Shown: positions 19,701-33,080, numbered from the stretch's first letter. The stretch is 64,000 nt of DNA from Mastigamoeba balamuthi (GCA_902651635.1 CACRSC010000084.1:540696-604695); one strand, 5' to 3'. The notes: generated from the letters alone by a model not told the origin. Made by a program: numbers and translations.

Positions 19701-22700
19701 AGTACCCGCTGTCGTCGGCCCAGGAGCAGATGTGGGTGCTGCAGCAGCTGGACCCCGAGACGACAGCGTACCACGTGATCGGCGCCTGCGAGCTCGTCGG
19801 GCACCTCAAGGAGGACAACCTGGTCTCGGCGCTGGCGTCCGTGGTCTCGCGGCACAGAGTGCTGAGGACGGCGTACAAGCGGAAACCGTCGGGAGAGCTC
19901 GTGCAGTACGTCTCGCTGCCCCCGAGCCAGGCCCGCACGCTGCTGTCATACCGCGACTTGTCCGAGAGCACTGCGGCGGAGCGCGACGCGGCGATTCGCG
20001 AGAAGATGTTCGCTCCGTTCGACCTCGCCCGGGGCCCCGTGTTCCGCGCGCTCGTCGTCAAGGTCGACGAGCAGAAGCACATCTTCGTGCTGGGCGCGCA
20101 CCATATCGCGGTCGACGGCGCGTCGATGCGCATCGTCATCTCGGAGGTGCGCAAGCTCTACGCCGGCGAGGCCCTGCAGGCGATGCGCATACAGTACGCG
20201 GACTACGCCGTGTGGCAGAAGAAAATGCTCGACGAGAAGCGCCAGTTCCTCGTCGAGCGGTGGGTCAAGGAGCTCGAGGGCTGCACGACGGTCCTCGACC
20301 TGCCGACCGACAGGCCGCACCCGCCGCGGAGCTCTCACAGGGGCGGGCAGATCACGTTCCCGCTGCCGCTCGACCTCTGCGAGGGCGTCATCGACGCGGC
20401 ATCGCACTACTCGGCCACTATGTTCTCCGTCATGATGGCGTGCTACGCCGAGCTGGTGCACCGCTTTACCAGGCAGGACGACATCCTCATCGGGTACCCC
20501 GTCGAGAACCGCATCTCGGACGTGTCGGCCCTCGTCGGGTACTTTGTTAACACGCTCGTGCTGCGGACCAAGTTCGGGGAGGCCCCCGATGCCCCCAAGA
20601 CCCTCGCGGAGCTCGTGCAGCACGTGCACCTCAAGTCGCGCGAGGGGCAGGACCTGCAGCAGCTACCGTTCAACGAGCTCGTCGCCGAGCTCAATGTGCC
20701 GCGCAGCTCGCGGACGCCCCTGTTCCAGGTCTTCTTCAACTTCCTCGAGCCCATCGAGTTCTCGCTCGGCAACACCGAGTCGCGCTACCTGCCGATCGAG
20801 AGCGGGTCCACGCAGTTCGACCTGTCCGTCACGATCAACCAGCGCTTCCACGCCAAGAAGGGGCAGCCCCCGGCCCTCTCGGTTACGCTCGAGTACAGCA
20901 CGGACGTCTTCGACGAGCTGACCGCCAAGCGGATGAGCGACTGCTACGTGCGCCTGCTGCAGGACTTCGCCAACCAGGGGGCCAGCACGCCGCTGTGGCA
21001 GCTGCGGATGCTGCCCGAGGACCAGGAGCGCGTCCTGCTGCGCGAGTGGAACAACACGCAGTTCCCCGTCCCCTCGGAGCCCCTCCAGGCCAGGTTCGAG
21101 GCTCTGGCGCTCCAGTCGCCGGACGCGCTCTGCTACACGCACGGCCAGAGGTCGGTGACGCGCCGCGAGATGCAGGAGCTCTCGACGCGCGTGGCCCTCT
21201 GGCTCGCGAGGCGCGGCGTCAAGCGCGGGGACTACGTCTGCATGCTGTTCCACCGCTCGATCGAGTACGCGGCAGTGGCTCTCGGCATCATCAAGTCCGG
21301 CGCTGCCTACGCCCCGATCGACCCCAAGACGCCGCCGGCTCGCATCGACTTCTTCGCCCGCGACTGCGCGGCCCCCGTTTTCCTGTGCGACAAGTCGCTC
21401 GCGTCGATCGTCCCGGAGACCGTCCGCTCCTCGCCTGTGTTCCAGGTGTACGACGAGACGGTAACCGCACCGCCAAGGGACGGCGAGGCGCTGCCGGAGC
21501 AGCCGGGACCTTCGGACGTCGCGGTACTGCTGTATACGTCGGGGACGACGGGCGAGCCCAAGGGGGTGGTGATGGAGCACCACCAGCTCGTCAACTACAT
21601 ACAGTACTACATGCGCAGGCACAGCGTGACACCCGACGACCGCCTGTGGATGCTGCAGGGCGAGGGGTGGGACATGTGCGTCTTCGACACGTTCGTCCCG
21701 CTGTCGTCGGGCGCCCCAGTGTGGGTCGTCGACGACGAGCTCAAGCTCGACGCGGTGGCGCTGGGAAACTTCATCGCCGAGAAGGGCCTGACGGTCATAT
21801 TCATGCCGACTGCCATCCTGGAGCACCTCCTCGAGCACACGCAGCTGCCCAAGTGCCTCAGGGTCGTTTGCACTGCCGGCGACAAGCTGCACCAGGGCAA
21901 GCAGATGCCCATCTGGAACGAGTACGGCCCGACAGAGGGCGGCGCGTGCACCGACGTCTGCGTGATGCCCGGCGACACCAACCCGACGATCGGGAAGCCC
22001 GTCGACAACCACCGCGTCTACATCGTCGACGAGCACCTGCAGCTCGTCCCCATCGGTGCCCCCGGCGAGCTGCTGATCGGCGGCCACGGCGTGGCGCGCG
22101 GCTACCACAACAGGGGGAAGCTGACGGCCGAGAAGTTCATCGCCGACCCCTTCCTGGGCTCCCCCGAGCGCGTGTTCCGCAGCGGCGACCTCTGCAGGTA
22201 CCGAAACGACGGCAACATCGTCTACATGGGCCGCATGGACCAGCAGGTCAAGATCAACGGTGTGCGTGTCGAGCTGAGCGAGATCGAGGTGATCATGTGC
22301 AAGCACGCCTCGGTGCGCCAGGGCGTGGTGCTCGCGCTGCCCATCGGGCCCGGCGGCAGCAAGGTCCTCGTCGCCTACGTCGTGCCGTCTGGCTGCAAGG
22401 TCGCTGCCATGGACAGGGACGCCGCAACGGCCGCCCTCGTCGAGCACCTCCGCTCGAACCTCGCCGCGTTCGTCATCCCGCACCGCTTTGTGTTCCTCGA
22501 CGAGATACCCGTCACCAAGAACGGCAAGGTCGACAGGGCCGCACTGCCGGTGCCCGACTGCACCGCGGCGACGGAGAAGTTTGTGGAGCCCTCGACGGAG
22601 CTCGAGAAGGAGATCGCGGAGCTGTTCATGAAGACACTCAAGATCAGCACGCGGATCTCTGCCGAGAGCACTTTCTCCGAGCTCGGCGGCAACTCGCTGA

Positions 22701-25700
22701 CCGCCGTAACGCTGTCGTCGGTCCTGCGCGAGCGCTATGGCGCGCAGGTGCCGATCCAGCACCTGATGGATCACGGGACCGTCGTGAGCACAGCGAAGAT
22801 GCTCGGCGGCGCCGCCCCGCTGGCTTCTGCGGCCCCGGCGTCGCTGTTCACGATACCCGCTGTCTGCGTCGACGAGGGGGCTCCGTACGCGCTGTCCTCG
22901 GGGCAGGACCAGATGTGGATGCTGAACCAGATGAGCCCCACGAGCGCCGCGTACAACGTCGTCGGGGCCTGCGCGATCAACGGGAAGCTCGACAGGGAGC
23001 GGCTGGCCGACTGCATCGGCAGGATCGTGCAGCGGCACCGCATCCTGCGCACGACCTACGCCCGCAGGGACAAGGGGCTCGTCCAGGTCGCTGTGCCCGT
23101 GCAGGGCTCCGTCGTAGACTACGTCGACATGGCCGGCAAGCCCGAACCCGAGGTCCGCGAACTCGTCCGGGCCGCTGTCGTCAAGCCCTTCGACCTGGCA
23201 GCGGGCCCCGTCTTCCGCGCGACGCTTGTGCGGACCGGGGACGAGACCTACACGCTCGTGATGGGCGCGCACCACATTGCCATCGACGGCGCGTCGATCC
23301 GGGTCATCGCGGGCGAGATAGCGGAGCTGTACGAGGGCCGCGCACTGCCGGACCTGCGCATACAGTACGCCGACTACGCGCGGTGGCAGAAGGAGTACCT
23401 GGCCAAGGAGAAGGAAGCCCTCGTGCAGCGCTGGAAGCAGGAGCTCGAGGGCTGCTCGGCGACGCTGGACCTGCCGACGGACAAGCCCTACCCCAAGACC
23501 CCGTCGTTCCGGGGCGCGTCGCACACGTTCGCGGTGCCCGAGCAGCTCGCGCGCGACGTCGTGCGGCTCTCGCGGTCGGCGTCGGCGACTGTGTTCTCGG
23601 TCATGATGGCGTGCTTTGTCGAGATGATGCACCGCTACTCGCGCCAGGACGACGTGCTCGTGGGCTACCCCGTCGCCAACAGGGTGCCCTCGGACGTCGA
23701 GCCGCTGGTCGGGTTCTTCGTCAACACACTCGTCCTGCGCACGCGCTTCGGCGAGGAGCTGCGGACGTTCGCGGACCTCGTCGCGCACGTGCACCGCAAG
23801 ACACGGGAGGGGCAGGACATGCAGGCGCTGCCGTTCCACGAGCTCGTCTCCGCGCTGCAGGTCCCGCGCAGCTCGCGCCCGCCGCTGTTCCAGGTGCTCT
23901 TCAACTTCCTGCAGGCGACCGAGTTCCACGTCGGCGGCGTCGAGTGGCGCGAGTCCTACATCGACAGGGGCGCCATCCAGCTCGACCTCGCGCTCACGGT
24001 CATGCAGGGCCGCGCTCGGGACGGCACCTCGCCGACGCTCGCCTGCTGCATCGACTACAGCACGGACCTCTTCGGGGCGGCGACAGTGCAGCGCATGGGC
24101 GAGTGCTACCTGCAGCTGCTCGCGAGCTGCGCGGCCGCGCGGAGCGAGGAGCCACTGTGGGGGCTCAAGATGCTGCCGAGGTCGCAGGAGGAGCTGCTGC
24201 ACGCGTGGAACAGCACGGCCAGGAACTACCCCAAGGAGCTGCTGTTCAGCGCCTTCGACAGGCTCGCGGCCGAGTCGCCCGGGGCCCTGGCGGTCGTGCA
24301 CAGCGGCGCGACGGTCACGCGCGGGCAGCTCAAGGACGCGTCGGTCAAGGTGGCCCTGTGGCTCGCGTCCAAGGGCGTCAGGCGCGGCTCGATGGTGTCG
24401 ATCCTCTTCCGCAGGTCCGTCGAGTTCATCGTGTGCGCGCTGGGCGTCGTCCGCGCGGGCGCCGCCTACGTCCCGATCGACCCCAACACGCCGTCTGCGC
24501 GCCTCGAGTTCATCGTCAAAGACTCGCGCACGGCGTTCGTGCTGACAGACGAGGCGCTCGAGCCCAAGGTCCCCGACGAGGTGCGCTCCGCCGTGCAGGT
24601 GCTCTGCGTCAGGTGGCCGATGCTCGAGGTCCCCGCGGCGCCCGCGGGCACCGTGCTGCCGCAGCCGCAGGTCGGCGACGCGGCGTACATGATCTACACG
24701 TCGGGGACGACGGGCAACCCCAAGGGCGTGCTCGTCGAGCAGCACTCGATCGTCAACTGCGTGCACGCGCTCATCGACCTGTACAAGATCACCAGCGAGG
24801 ACGTCATGGTGATGCTGCAGGCCGAGGGCTTCGACGTGTGCGTCAAGGACACGTGGCTGCCGCTCTCGACGGGCGCCGTCGTGCACGTCGTCGACGACGA
24901 GCTGAAGCTCGACCTCAAGCAGCTCGTCGCCTACGTCGAGCGCCACAGCGTCACGTTCGTCACGCTGCCGCACGCGGTCCTCGAGAACGCGCTGGCCGTG
25001 GCCAACATCCCCTCGTGCGTGCGCGTCGTCTGCACGGGCGGCGAGAAGATGCACCGCGGCAAGCACAGGGACGTGTGGAACGAGTACGGGCCCACCGAGA
25101 CGACGATCCTCTGCACGGCGGCGCACGTGCAGGCCAACGAGGAGAGCCCGACGATCGGGAGGCCCATCGGCAACTACAAGATCTACGTCGTCGACGCGCA
25201 CATGCAGCGGGTCCCCATCGGCGTCCCCGGCGAGCTGCTGATCGGGGGCGAGGGCGTCGCGCGCGGGTACCACAACCGGCTCGACCTCACGTCGCAGAAG
25301 TTCATCGCCGACCCCTTCGAAAAGGCCGGCCGCGTGTTCCGCAGCGGCGACCTCTGCTACCTCAACTCGGACGGCAACCTGCAGTTCATCGGCCGGATCG
25401 ACCAGCAGGTCAAGGTCGACGGCATCCGCATGGAACTCGACGAAATCGAGGCCGTCATCTGCAAGGTCTTCCCTTCCCCCCTCATCTTCCTCGCCGCGTG
25501 GTTTTGCGATTTCGGCGCGCGTCTGACGGCTCTGAGCACAGCACCCGAGCGTCGAGAAGGCGGTCGTTGCGGTGCGCGAGAGCGCCAAGGAGGACGGGAC
25601 AGCGGAGAAGAAGAAGCTCGTGGCGTACGTGGTGCCCAAGGGCGAGGTCCCCGAGCCCGGCAGCGCGGCCGAGACGGCGCTGTTCGTCTCGGTGCGCAAC

Positions 25701-28520
25701 TACCTGCTGTCGCAGCTGCCCGTGTTCATGGTCCCGCGCCTCTGCGTGCTGCTGGCGGCGCTGCCACTGACGAGCAACGGCAAGATCGACCGCAAGGCGC
25801 TGCCCGAGCCTCGAGCGGCGAGCCAGGGCCGCCTGCCCGAGTCCAAGGAGGAGCTGGCGATCGAGAAGATCTGGCAGCAGGCGCTGGGCGTCGAGGAGCG
25901 CCTGGGCGTCGACGTCGACTTCTTCAGCATCGGCGGCGACTCGTTCCTGGCGGCGACCGTCTGCTCGGAGATGCGCGCCAACTTGAAGTCGGCGGTGACG
26001 ATGCACCAGTTCTTCTCGTCGCCGACAATCGCCGAGCTGGCCAACCTCATCTCGGTGCCGCTGCGCCTTCAGCTGCCCCCGCAGGGGTCGACGCGCAAGC
26101 GCTCTGGGTCGAATGTCAAGTCGCTCATCAAGCTCAACATCCCCAAGCCGGCCTCGAGCAGCCCGCGCAGGCTCGGAGGCTCGCCGTCCATCTCGATGAG
26201 CGCCAGGTGCCAGGAGCACTGCAGGCTGACGCCAGAGGACTTCCTCGCGCAGCAGGCGATGGTCCTGGCGCTCCTGACGCTGCTGACGCTCGCGTGCGCG
26301 CCCGCGATACTCGTCACCCTGCTCTCGCTCGCGGGGACGACCGGGGCGCTGCAGCTGCTGCTCAAGCTGATGCTCGGGCACCTGCTGCTCGTGCTCGCGC
26401 TGCCCCTGGCCACGCTGGCCGTCAAGCGCGCGGTGCTCCCGCAGTGCGTGCCGGGCGAGTACCCGCTCTGGAGCGAGACGTTCTGCCGCTGGTGGCTCGT
26501 GCACCGCATGCTGGGCGTCTGCAAGGCCGTCTCGCTGCGCTACATCCGCGGGACGCCGCTGCTGCTCTGGTACCTCCGCCAGCTCGGCGCGCGCGTGCCC
26601 GACACGGTCCACTTCGACACGCTCGACTGGTCCGCCGACGTAGACCTGCTGCAGGTCGGCGACAACGCGACCATCGGCCGCGACGTGCTGCTCAGCTGCC
26701 ACCAGATCCGCGGCTCGTCGCTCTACCTCGAGCGCATCAGCATCGGCGACCGCTGCACCGTGCAGGCCGCCTGCGTCGTCGAGCCCAACGTCTCGATGAG
26801 CAACGACTCGGTGCTGGGCTGCATGTCGCTCGCCGCGCGCGGGCAGCGCTTCGCGCCGTCGGCCGAGTACGCGGGGTCGCCCTCGCGCCCCGCGCCCGGC
26901 TCCATGTCGTACTTCTTCATTCCGCACTGCGCCATCGCGTACACGCCCGGGCTCCGCGCGGCCTACGCGGCGGCGGCGCTGTTCGTGCACCTCGTGGCCT
27001 CGGCCGCGATGTTCCTGCCGCTGGTGCTCGTCGTGACGTCGCTGCACTGCCTGCCCGCGCTCTTCGTGCTGCCGCTGTCGATCGTCGGCGGCGGGCTCGT
27101 GCGGGCCGCGTTCTACTGCTCGGTCTTCGTCGCAGCCAAGTGGCTGCTCGTGGGCCGCGGGCGCCCGCGCTCGTACCCGCTGGACAGCTGGCTCTACCTG
27201 CGCAAGTGGGTCGTCGACGTGATGGGCAGGGACAACTGCCTCAAGACGATGAGCGGCACGATCCCCGGCATCACCGTGCTGCGCGCGCTGGGCGCCGCGG
27301 TGCCCTACTCGAGCCGCGTGCACAGCCTGTGGCTCGTGCAGGACCACGACCTCGTCGAGCTGCACGCGGGGGCCTTCGTCGGGGCCCCCGTGCACGTGCT
27401 GACGAGCATGGCGCACGCGGGCAGGTGCTACCTCGACCGCGTCGTCGTCAAGGAGGACGCGCTGGTCCCCAACAACAGCGCGCTCTGCCCGCAGGTCGTC
27501 GTCGGCGCGGGCTCGGTCGTCGGCTGCCAGACCGTCTGCCCGCCCAAGATGAACGTGCCCGCGGGCACGCTGTGGGTCGGCGTCCCCGCGGTGCCTATCC
27601 CGCAGGACTCGCCGATGCCGGTGCCCCCGTTCCAGGCCAAGGCCAGCGGCGCGCTGCTGGTCGCCCACAAGCTGCTCGCGGACCTCGCGCTGTTCTCGGC
27701 CATGAGCGCCGTGCTGCTGACGCCGATGGCGGCCGTGCTGGGCGTGGGCCTCGGCAGCGGCGTCGCGTGGAAGGTGCTCGCGTCGCTATGCGCGGTGCCC
27801 ATCGTCGTGCTCTCGCTCGAGGTCCCCGCGACGCTGCTCAAGTGGCTGCTGCTCTCCAAGCTCACCCCGGGCAAGCGCTCGCTCACGGGCTCCAAGAACC
27901 GCATGTACGGCCTCGCCAAGCTCCTCACGACCCCGGCCCTCGCGCTCAACCACATGGTCCGTCTCGGTTCCGCCCGCTTTCGCCGCCGTGTCTCATTTTA
28001 TGTCCCTCGGGCTGTTTCTCTTGCCGTCGCAGATGTTCGGAGGCACGTGGGTGATGCACCTGCTGCACTGGGCGCTCGGGTCCAAGATAAAGCTGAACAC
28101 GTACATCGACACGGTCATGTGAGCGCCACCGCCCCCTCTCTATTTTTGCCCTCGGAGCTCCTGTTTCTGAGCTGCGGGACCTCCCACTGGCGGCGCAGAC
28201 ACGACTACGACCTCGTGCGCATCGGGGCGGGCTGCGTGCTCGAGGAGGACGCGGTGGTGGTGTGCCACTCGATGCAGGACGCTGCGCTGCGACTGGCGAC
28301 GGTGAAGCTGGTGTGCAACTGCCACGTGGGGCAGCGGACGGTGCTGATGGAGCAGAGCGTGCTCGAGACGTGCGACGTGGGCAGCCAGTCGCTGGTGATG
28401 CAGGGCGAGACCCTCACGAGCGGCGTGTGGCGCGGGTCGCCCCTCAAGCCCGCCGTCCTCAGCGCCAAGAGCCTCTCGCACACGGAGCTCGTCAAGGAGC
28501 CGATCGACAAGGACAAGTAG
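16761..28520 (+). CDS. Giant lipopeptide-type NRPS: FAAL-like, ACP, C-A-T, C-A-T, terminal membrane/beta-helix domain
   Basis: Eight exons (16761-17122, 17193-17379, 17569-18647, 18708-19302, 19364-25465, 25542-27956, 28033-28118, 28199-28520) sum to 11148 nt, 3715 residues. Residues 1-640 resemble fatty-acyl-AMP ligase. A carrier domain follows (Ser in GLTSIDA, about 790). C1 (AHHIAVDG, about 985), A1 (YTSGTTGEPKG, about 1463) and T1 (GGNS, about 1848) come next. Then C2 (AHHIAIDG, about 2044), A2 (YTSGTTGNPKG, about 2518) and T2 (IGGDS, about 2906). From about 3014 several membrane helices alternate with hexapeptide beta-helix blocks (DLLQVGDNATIG, DLVRIGAGCV), as in the terminal domain of epsilon-poly-lysine synthetase. 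No thioesterase is seen. Both A domains keep the motif-A10 Lys (NGKVDR, NGKIDR). The FAAL-like domain does not (SGCVQR) and has a broken A3 loop. A short N-acylated dipeptide-like or amide product is an inference. The intron at 18648 has a GC donor. Confidence 0.92.
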
Positions 28521-29304
28521 TCCGTGAAAGAGATGGAGGCGGTGGCGGAGGCCCGGTGATGAATGGGCTCCTTGTAAATCAGAATGTCAGTGCTGTTCCA
28601 GTTCGGATCGGGGGTTTCTTGGCTGGGGCACACCACCCCCGCCGGGCGCTGCTTCTGTCAGAGGCAGCCGGTGGACCTTGTGCGGAATGGGTAATGCACC
28701 CCCGTGGCTTCCTTTTCTTTGTCAAAACTGATCGGAATACCGGAGAAACCAGAACGATAAGACGAGAGCCCGCTTTGTCCATTTGCAGGCATTGGACTTC
28801 TGACCCGATGCCACAGCGGGTCAGAGGAAATGGCTCCGTTTTTCTCCCGAGAGGCGCCCCCTCCAGCCGGCGAAGCGGGACGCGCGCGTCGCCGTGCGGC
28901 GTGTGCTGTGCACGTCCTGAAGAACTCGTTGCTTAGACCGCGAGCGGCTTCCTGTGGCTTGGTCCCGGAATTTCACTTCCCACAAAGAGAAAGATGGGCT
29001 CCGCGTTTGTGGTTGAGTGTGTCACGCGGTCCTGTGTAAGCGGGGACTGTTGCGCCCGGCGTATGCCTCGATGCCCCGGAGGGCCGCGTCCCTGAAGGGC
29101 CCCCCTGTGGCCCGAGGAGCCCCTCGCCACCCCCGAGACCCATAAATAGAATTCACGTGTGCACTTCAGGAGCTTTTCCTCCGTTTCCTCCAATTGCAGT
29201 GAAGGAATGGATCGTCGGGCTAATTATGGATCGCCCAGTCAGCGGCAGCCATTTCTCTCATTAGTCTAAGCAGTGAGTGCCACTCCGGTCCGGGTCTTAT
29301 TACA
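28521..29304. other. Intergenic region, nothing recognised
   Basis: About 780 bp between the synthetase stop and the cyclase ATG. It should hold the 3' UTR of the former and the promoter of the latter. No conserved reading frame, tRNA or obvious repeat is visible. Confidence 0.45.
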
Positions 29305-31722
29305 ATGCCCAAGAGCCGCAGCGCACCCGTGACGCCCCTCGAGCTGTTCCGCTCGCCGTCGGGGCAGATCGTGCAGAAGCCCGGGACAGCCAAGGGGCAC
29401 GTGGGGGCCCAGGGCGGCAAGTCGCGCTTCCCTTCGCTGAGCTCGTGCCTCTCGGTGCGCTCGGCGATCCTCATTCTGGTCTCGGTCTGCGTCGTCGTGA
29501 GCGTCGCCCCGCAGCTGGGCCTCTGGTACGCGACGGCGACGTCGAGCACGCACATGGCCGCCGAGAGCCTGCTGCAGTCCATCACCAACTCGTCGATCGC
29601 GGTCTTCTCCTCGATGGCAGCCGACGCGGAGAACGTCGTCTCGGAGATCTCGGACGCGCTCTCGCAGATCCCCACGTCCTGCGTGCCCCATGCCGGGGGC
29701 GCCCTGCGCGTGTGGCCCCAGGCGCTCGACATCTCGCGGACGGGGGGCCGCTCGTCGTGGTACATCGGCATCGGAGACAAGTGGGACTTCCACGTAGGGA
29801 CGTACGGCGTCGCCCCGCAGCCATCGTACGCCCGCCCGGAGCCCGTCCTCTACCTGCAGGACCCCTCGCGCTGGAACGGCTGGCTCGTCAGCTTCTACCT
29901 GCGCCCCAACGCCAGCAGCGGCACGTGGTACGTCGCCGACAACACGGGGCAGAACAGCTCGACGTACAGCAACGCTGCCAGGCCGTGGTTCCAGAAGGCG
30001 CTGCAGTACCCGGGCTTGGTGCGCTGGGGCGACATCTTCATGATCGTGCCCGAGGGCTACCTCGTCATGAGCGCCTCGACCAGCTGGTCGCCGCTGGGCG
30101 TCAGCCCCGCGGAGACGACGTGCGGGGCCATCAGCGCCATGATGAGCCTCGACGCCATCGGCAGGTACCTCCACGAGCACCGCGCGGGCGCCAGCGACGT
30201 CTGGCTCGTCTCCACCGACGCCGACGCCAGCATCATCGCCTCCTCGACCGACGCCCTCGCCGGGACCCCCTCGGGCGACCGGATCCCCATCGAGAGAAGC
30301 GAGCACAAGCTCACGCGGCTCGTCGGGGAGGCCGCGCGGAAGCTCCGCAGCAGCGGCAGGACCGGGTCGCTCGAGACGGTCAAGCTCGGGGGCCGCAGCT
30401 ACAACGTCCTCGTACGCGACCGCGTCGACGTGCGGCCCGGCACGGGGTTCCCGCTGATCTCGGTCATCGTCGCGGTGCCCGAGTCGGTCTACCTCGGCAA
30501 GATCAGCAAGAACATCGGGACCACCATCGGCATCGCCGTCGGCATGCTCGTGCTCTCGGCCATCATCTCGGCACTGGTGGGCGTCCTCATCTCGTCGCCG
30601 CTGCGCAGGGTCGTGCGGCAGATGGAGCGCGCCGCTGCGCTCGAGACGGTGCGCGGCAAGGACACCATGTCGTCGTCGGGGTCGCTGTCGGAGCTCTCGT
30701 CGATCACCAACTCGATGCAGAAGATGTGGGTGCTGCTGGCCAGCTTCCACAGGTACGTGCCCATGGAGGTGCTCAAGATCCTGCAGAAGAAGGGCGAGGT
30801 CGCGCGGCTCTCGGTGCAGCGCAAGCCCACGTCGATCATGTTCTGCGACGTCGAGAACTTCACGCCGCTGACCGAGGAGACGACAGACTCTGCCGTGCTG
30901 CTCCAGGTCCTCACGGAGTTCATGGACATCTGCACCGAGTGCATCGACGAGACCAACGGCCTCGTGGACAAGTTCATCGGAGACGTACGTTACTCTTTCC
31001 ACACAATTAGTCCCATAATTGCCTAATATTCGATGGCGTAGTGCGTCATGGCGTTCTGGGGGTTCCCCGGCGAGGAGTCGGACATGGAGATGCGCGCGGT
31101 GACGTGCGCGCTGCTGATACAGAACCGCATCGAGCAGGCGAGGGTGCAGTGGGCCAAGCGCGGTCTTCCTGTACTTGCGTGCAGGATCGGTATCTCGACG
31201 GGCTTCACGCTCGTGGGCAACAGCGGCTCGAGCAACCACTTCCACTACACGGTCCTCGGGGCCCCCGTCAACATGGCCGCGCGCCTCGAGCCCCTCAACA
31301 AGGCCTTCGGCACGCACATCCTCGTGTGCAGCAGCACGTGGAACGCCGTCAGCTCCAGGGTCGTGGGGCGGGCGCTGGGGCGCTGCAAGATCAAGGGCTT
31401 CGCCAGCGCGCTCAGCGTCTACGAGGCCGTCGCCCTCGTCGAGACGGCGGACCTGCGCGTCGCCGAGGCCGTGGGCAGCTACAACGACGCCATGGCGGAG
31501 CTCGAGCAGCGGCACACGCAGTCGGCGGCGATGCACCTGCAGAACTACCTCTCGGTCTTCCCCAACGACCAGTTTGTGCGCAACATGGTCACGGCGCTGC
31601 AGCAGACCGGCAGCGACGACGCCAAGGGCTCCTTCTCCCAGAGGGTCCTGCTCAGCAAGAAGGTCTCCTCGCTCGAGCTCGAGGACAGCGACCCGTTCGT
31701 CCTCGACACAACGGCTGTCTAA
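29305..31722 (+). CDS. Receptor-type nucleotide cyclase (Cache, HAMP, class III cyclase)
   Basis: Two exons, 29305-30984 and 31042-31722, total 2361 nt (786 residues). TM helix 1 is at residues about 51-72. About 330 extracellular residues include a Cache-like signature (ARPWFQKALQYPGLVRWGD). TM helix 2 is at about 407-435, then a HAMP-like linker (SSPLRRVVRQM). The class III cyclase domain is at about 500-710. The two metal aspartates are present (FCDVENFT and KFIGD, the latter at the splice site), as are the transition-state Asn and Arg (VNMAAR). The purine-selecting positions read Lys (DKFIGD) and Thr (YTVLGAP), as in many adenylate cyclases, so cAMP is the predicted product. A C-terminal extension of about 100 residues follows. 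The probable role is sensing an external small molecule. Confidence 0.9.
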
Positions 31723-31983
31723 AGCACACCGCGCATGATTTTCCAGAACTGATATCCTCATATATCAACAAAGTTTCATTTCCCATCCCCCAAAAATCAA
31801 GTGAATCTCTTTGACTGTCCGAAAAAAAACGATCGTTCATTGCTCGTTACGCTGGGGCTTTAACGGCAGTGGTGAGGGGGAACATGGCCCCCCTGCTTCG
31901 CTCAAATCCGGTGTGACGCGGTGTCCCGGCAGGGGGGTGGGAGTGGGCAAATGAACAACACAGCAATAAGGGGCTCGGGCTTC

Positions 31984-33080
31984 TCACAGCGACCCGGGGG
32001 CCTCGTCGTCGAGCCTCTGGTGCTGCACAGTGACCTGGTGCACGCGGACCATGAGGGCAATCGTGATGGCGACGCCCGCGATCTCGAGGACGCTGACCGC
32101 GATTCCGGCACCGCCGATGGGCTGTTGTTGGAGAAAGATACGAGTTAGAATCTCCGGTTAGAGATATTGTGTCAATTGCATTTTGTGGAGGGTGGTAGAG
32201 GGGTAGTAGCATGCCTTGGCGACGATCTTGATCTCGTGGTAGATGGAGTCGTGGCACCCCTCCTCGTAGGTCACGTTGCTAGTCTTGGAAGTGGGGCAGG
32301 GGCGCTGGGGGCGGTCCTCGTTGTTCCAGTAGCCGCAGCACTTGTACTGCCTCTGCAGGCTGGCCCTCGTGTTGTTGGAGCTCTTGTCCCACGCGGTGCT
32401 GATCAGCTTGGGCAGCTTGTTGTACTCGACCGCGCCCGCGATGCCGACGCCGAGCTGGCAGATCACCAGGATGCTCAGCAGCACAGTGAACTGCGCGATT
32501 CCGAGAATTAGCGCCGCCAGAGGGGGGAAATTAGCGAGAAAGGAGCAGCAGTTAATTAGCAGATTGCGGTATCGCCCGGCGGGCAAATTGCCAACTGCGC
32601 CGTTTGGGGCGCGTAGGGGCGGCGGGCGCACGATCGCGAGGAGCGGGCGGTTCCAGAGGACGGCGCCGATGATGCCGAAGATCGAGAGGATGCAGATGAA
32701 GATGCCGATGACGATCATGCCCGGCGGCAGCGAGTCGATGCCGGGCACGTTGAGCTTGTCGGCCGTGTCCTGGTCCGCCTTGGCCGCGACTCCGACGGCG
32801 AACACGATGATGCCGCCGATCTACAACGTCACCCCCCGCGACCACGTGAGACCCACTATTCCTCCCGTGGCCCTTCGCGAGGGGGGTGGTGGTGGTGGGG
32901 CTTGCGGGGAGGAGAGGGAGGGAGAGGGAGAGGAGAGATATAGAAGATGGGGGAGGGGAATATTTAGATGGGGGGGCTCACAAAGAGGAGGACGCAGGCG
33001 CCGATGAGGATGTAGTTGAGGGTGTTGAGGCACGTGCCGACGGCAGATGCCACCTGGTTACGCGTCAGGTACCTCCCCAT
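31984..33080 (-). CDS. Tetraspanin
   Basis: Read from the ATG at 33080 to a TGA at 31984-31986. The first exon (33080-32982) gives TM1 start LNTLNYILIGACVLLF, continued in the second exon by IGGIIVFAVGV. TM2 is MIVIGIFICILSIFGIIGAV. A third exon gives TM3 (GIAQFTVLLSILVICQLGVG) and the large extracellular loop with the family hallmark CCG (YKCCGYWN), a CP pair and GC before the end of the loop. TM4 (SVLEIAGVAITIALM) lies in the last exon, with a short tail ending EAPGSL. Four helices, CCG and paired Cys make the assignment firm. Tetraspanins organise membrane microdomains. The third intron is the longest and least certain. The gene converges with the upstream cyclase, about 260 bp away. Confidence 0.88.

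Noticed and set aside
20663-25699. 1678-codon open frame on the minus strand and a 1591-codon one on the plus strand in another frame
   Set aside because: Shadows of the NRPS gene. Extreme GC at third positions leaves the other frames without stops; their translations are Arg/Ala/Gly-rich and match no domain.
29266-31761. 831-codon minus-strand open frame
   Set aside because: Shadow of the Cache-HAMP cyclase, with the same composition artefact.
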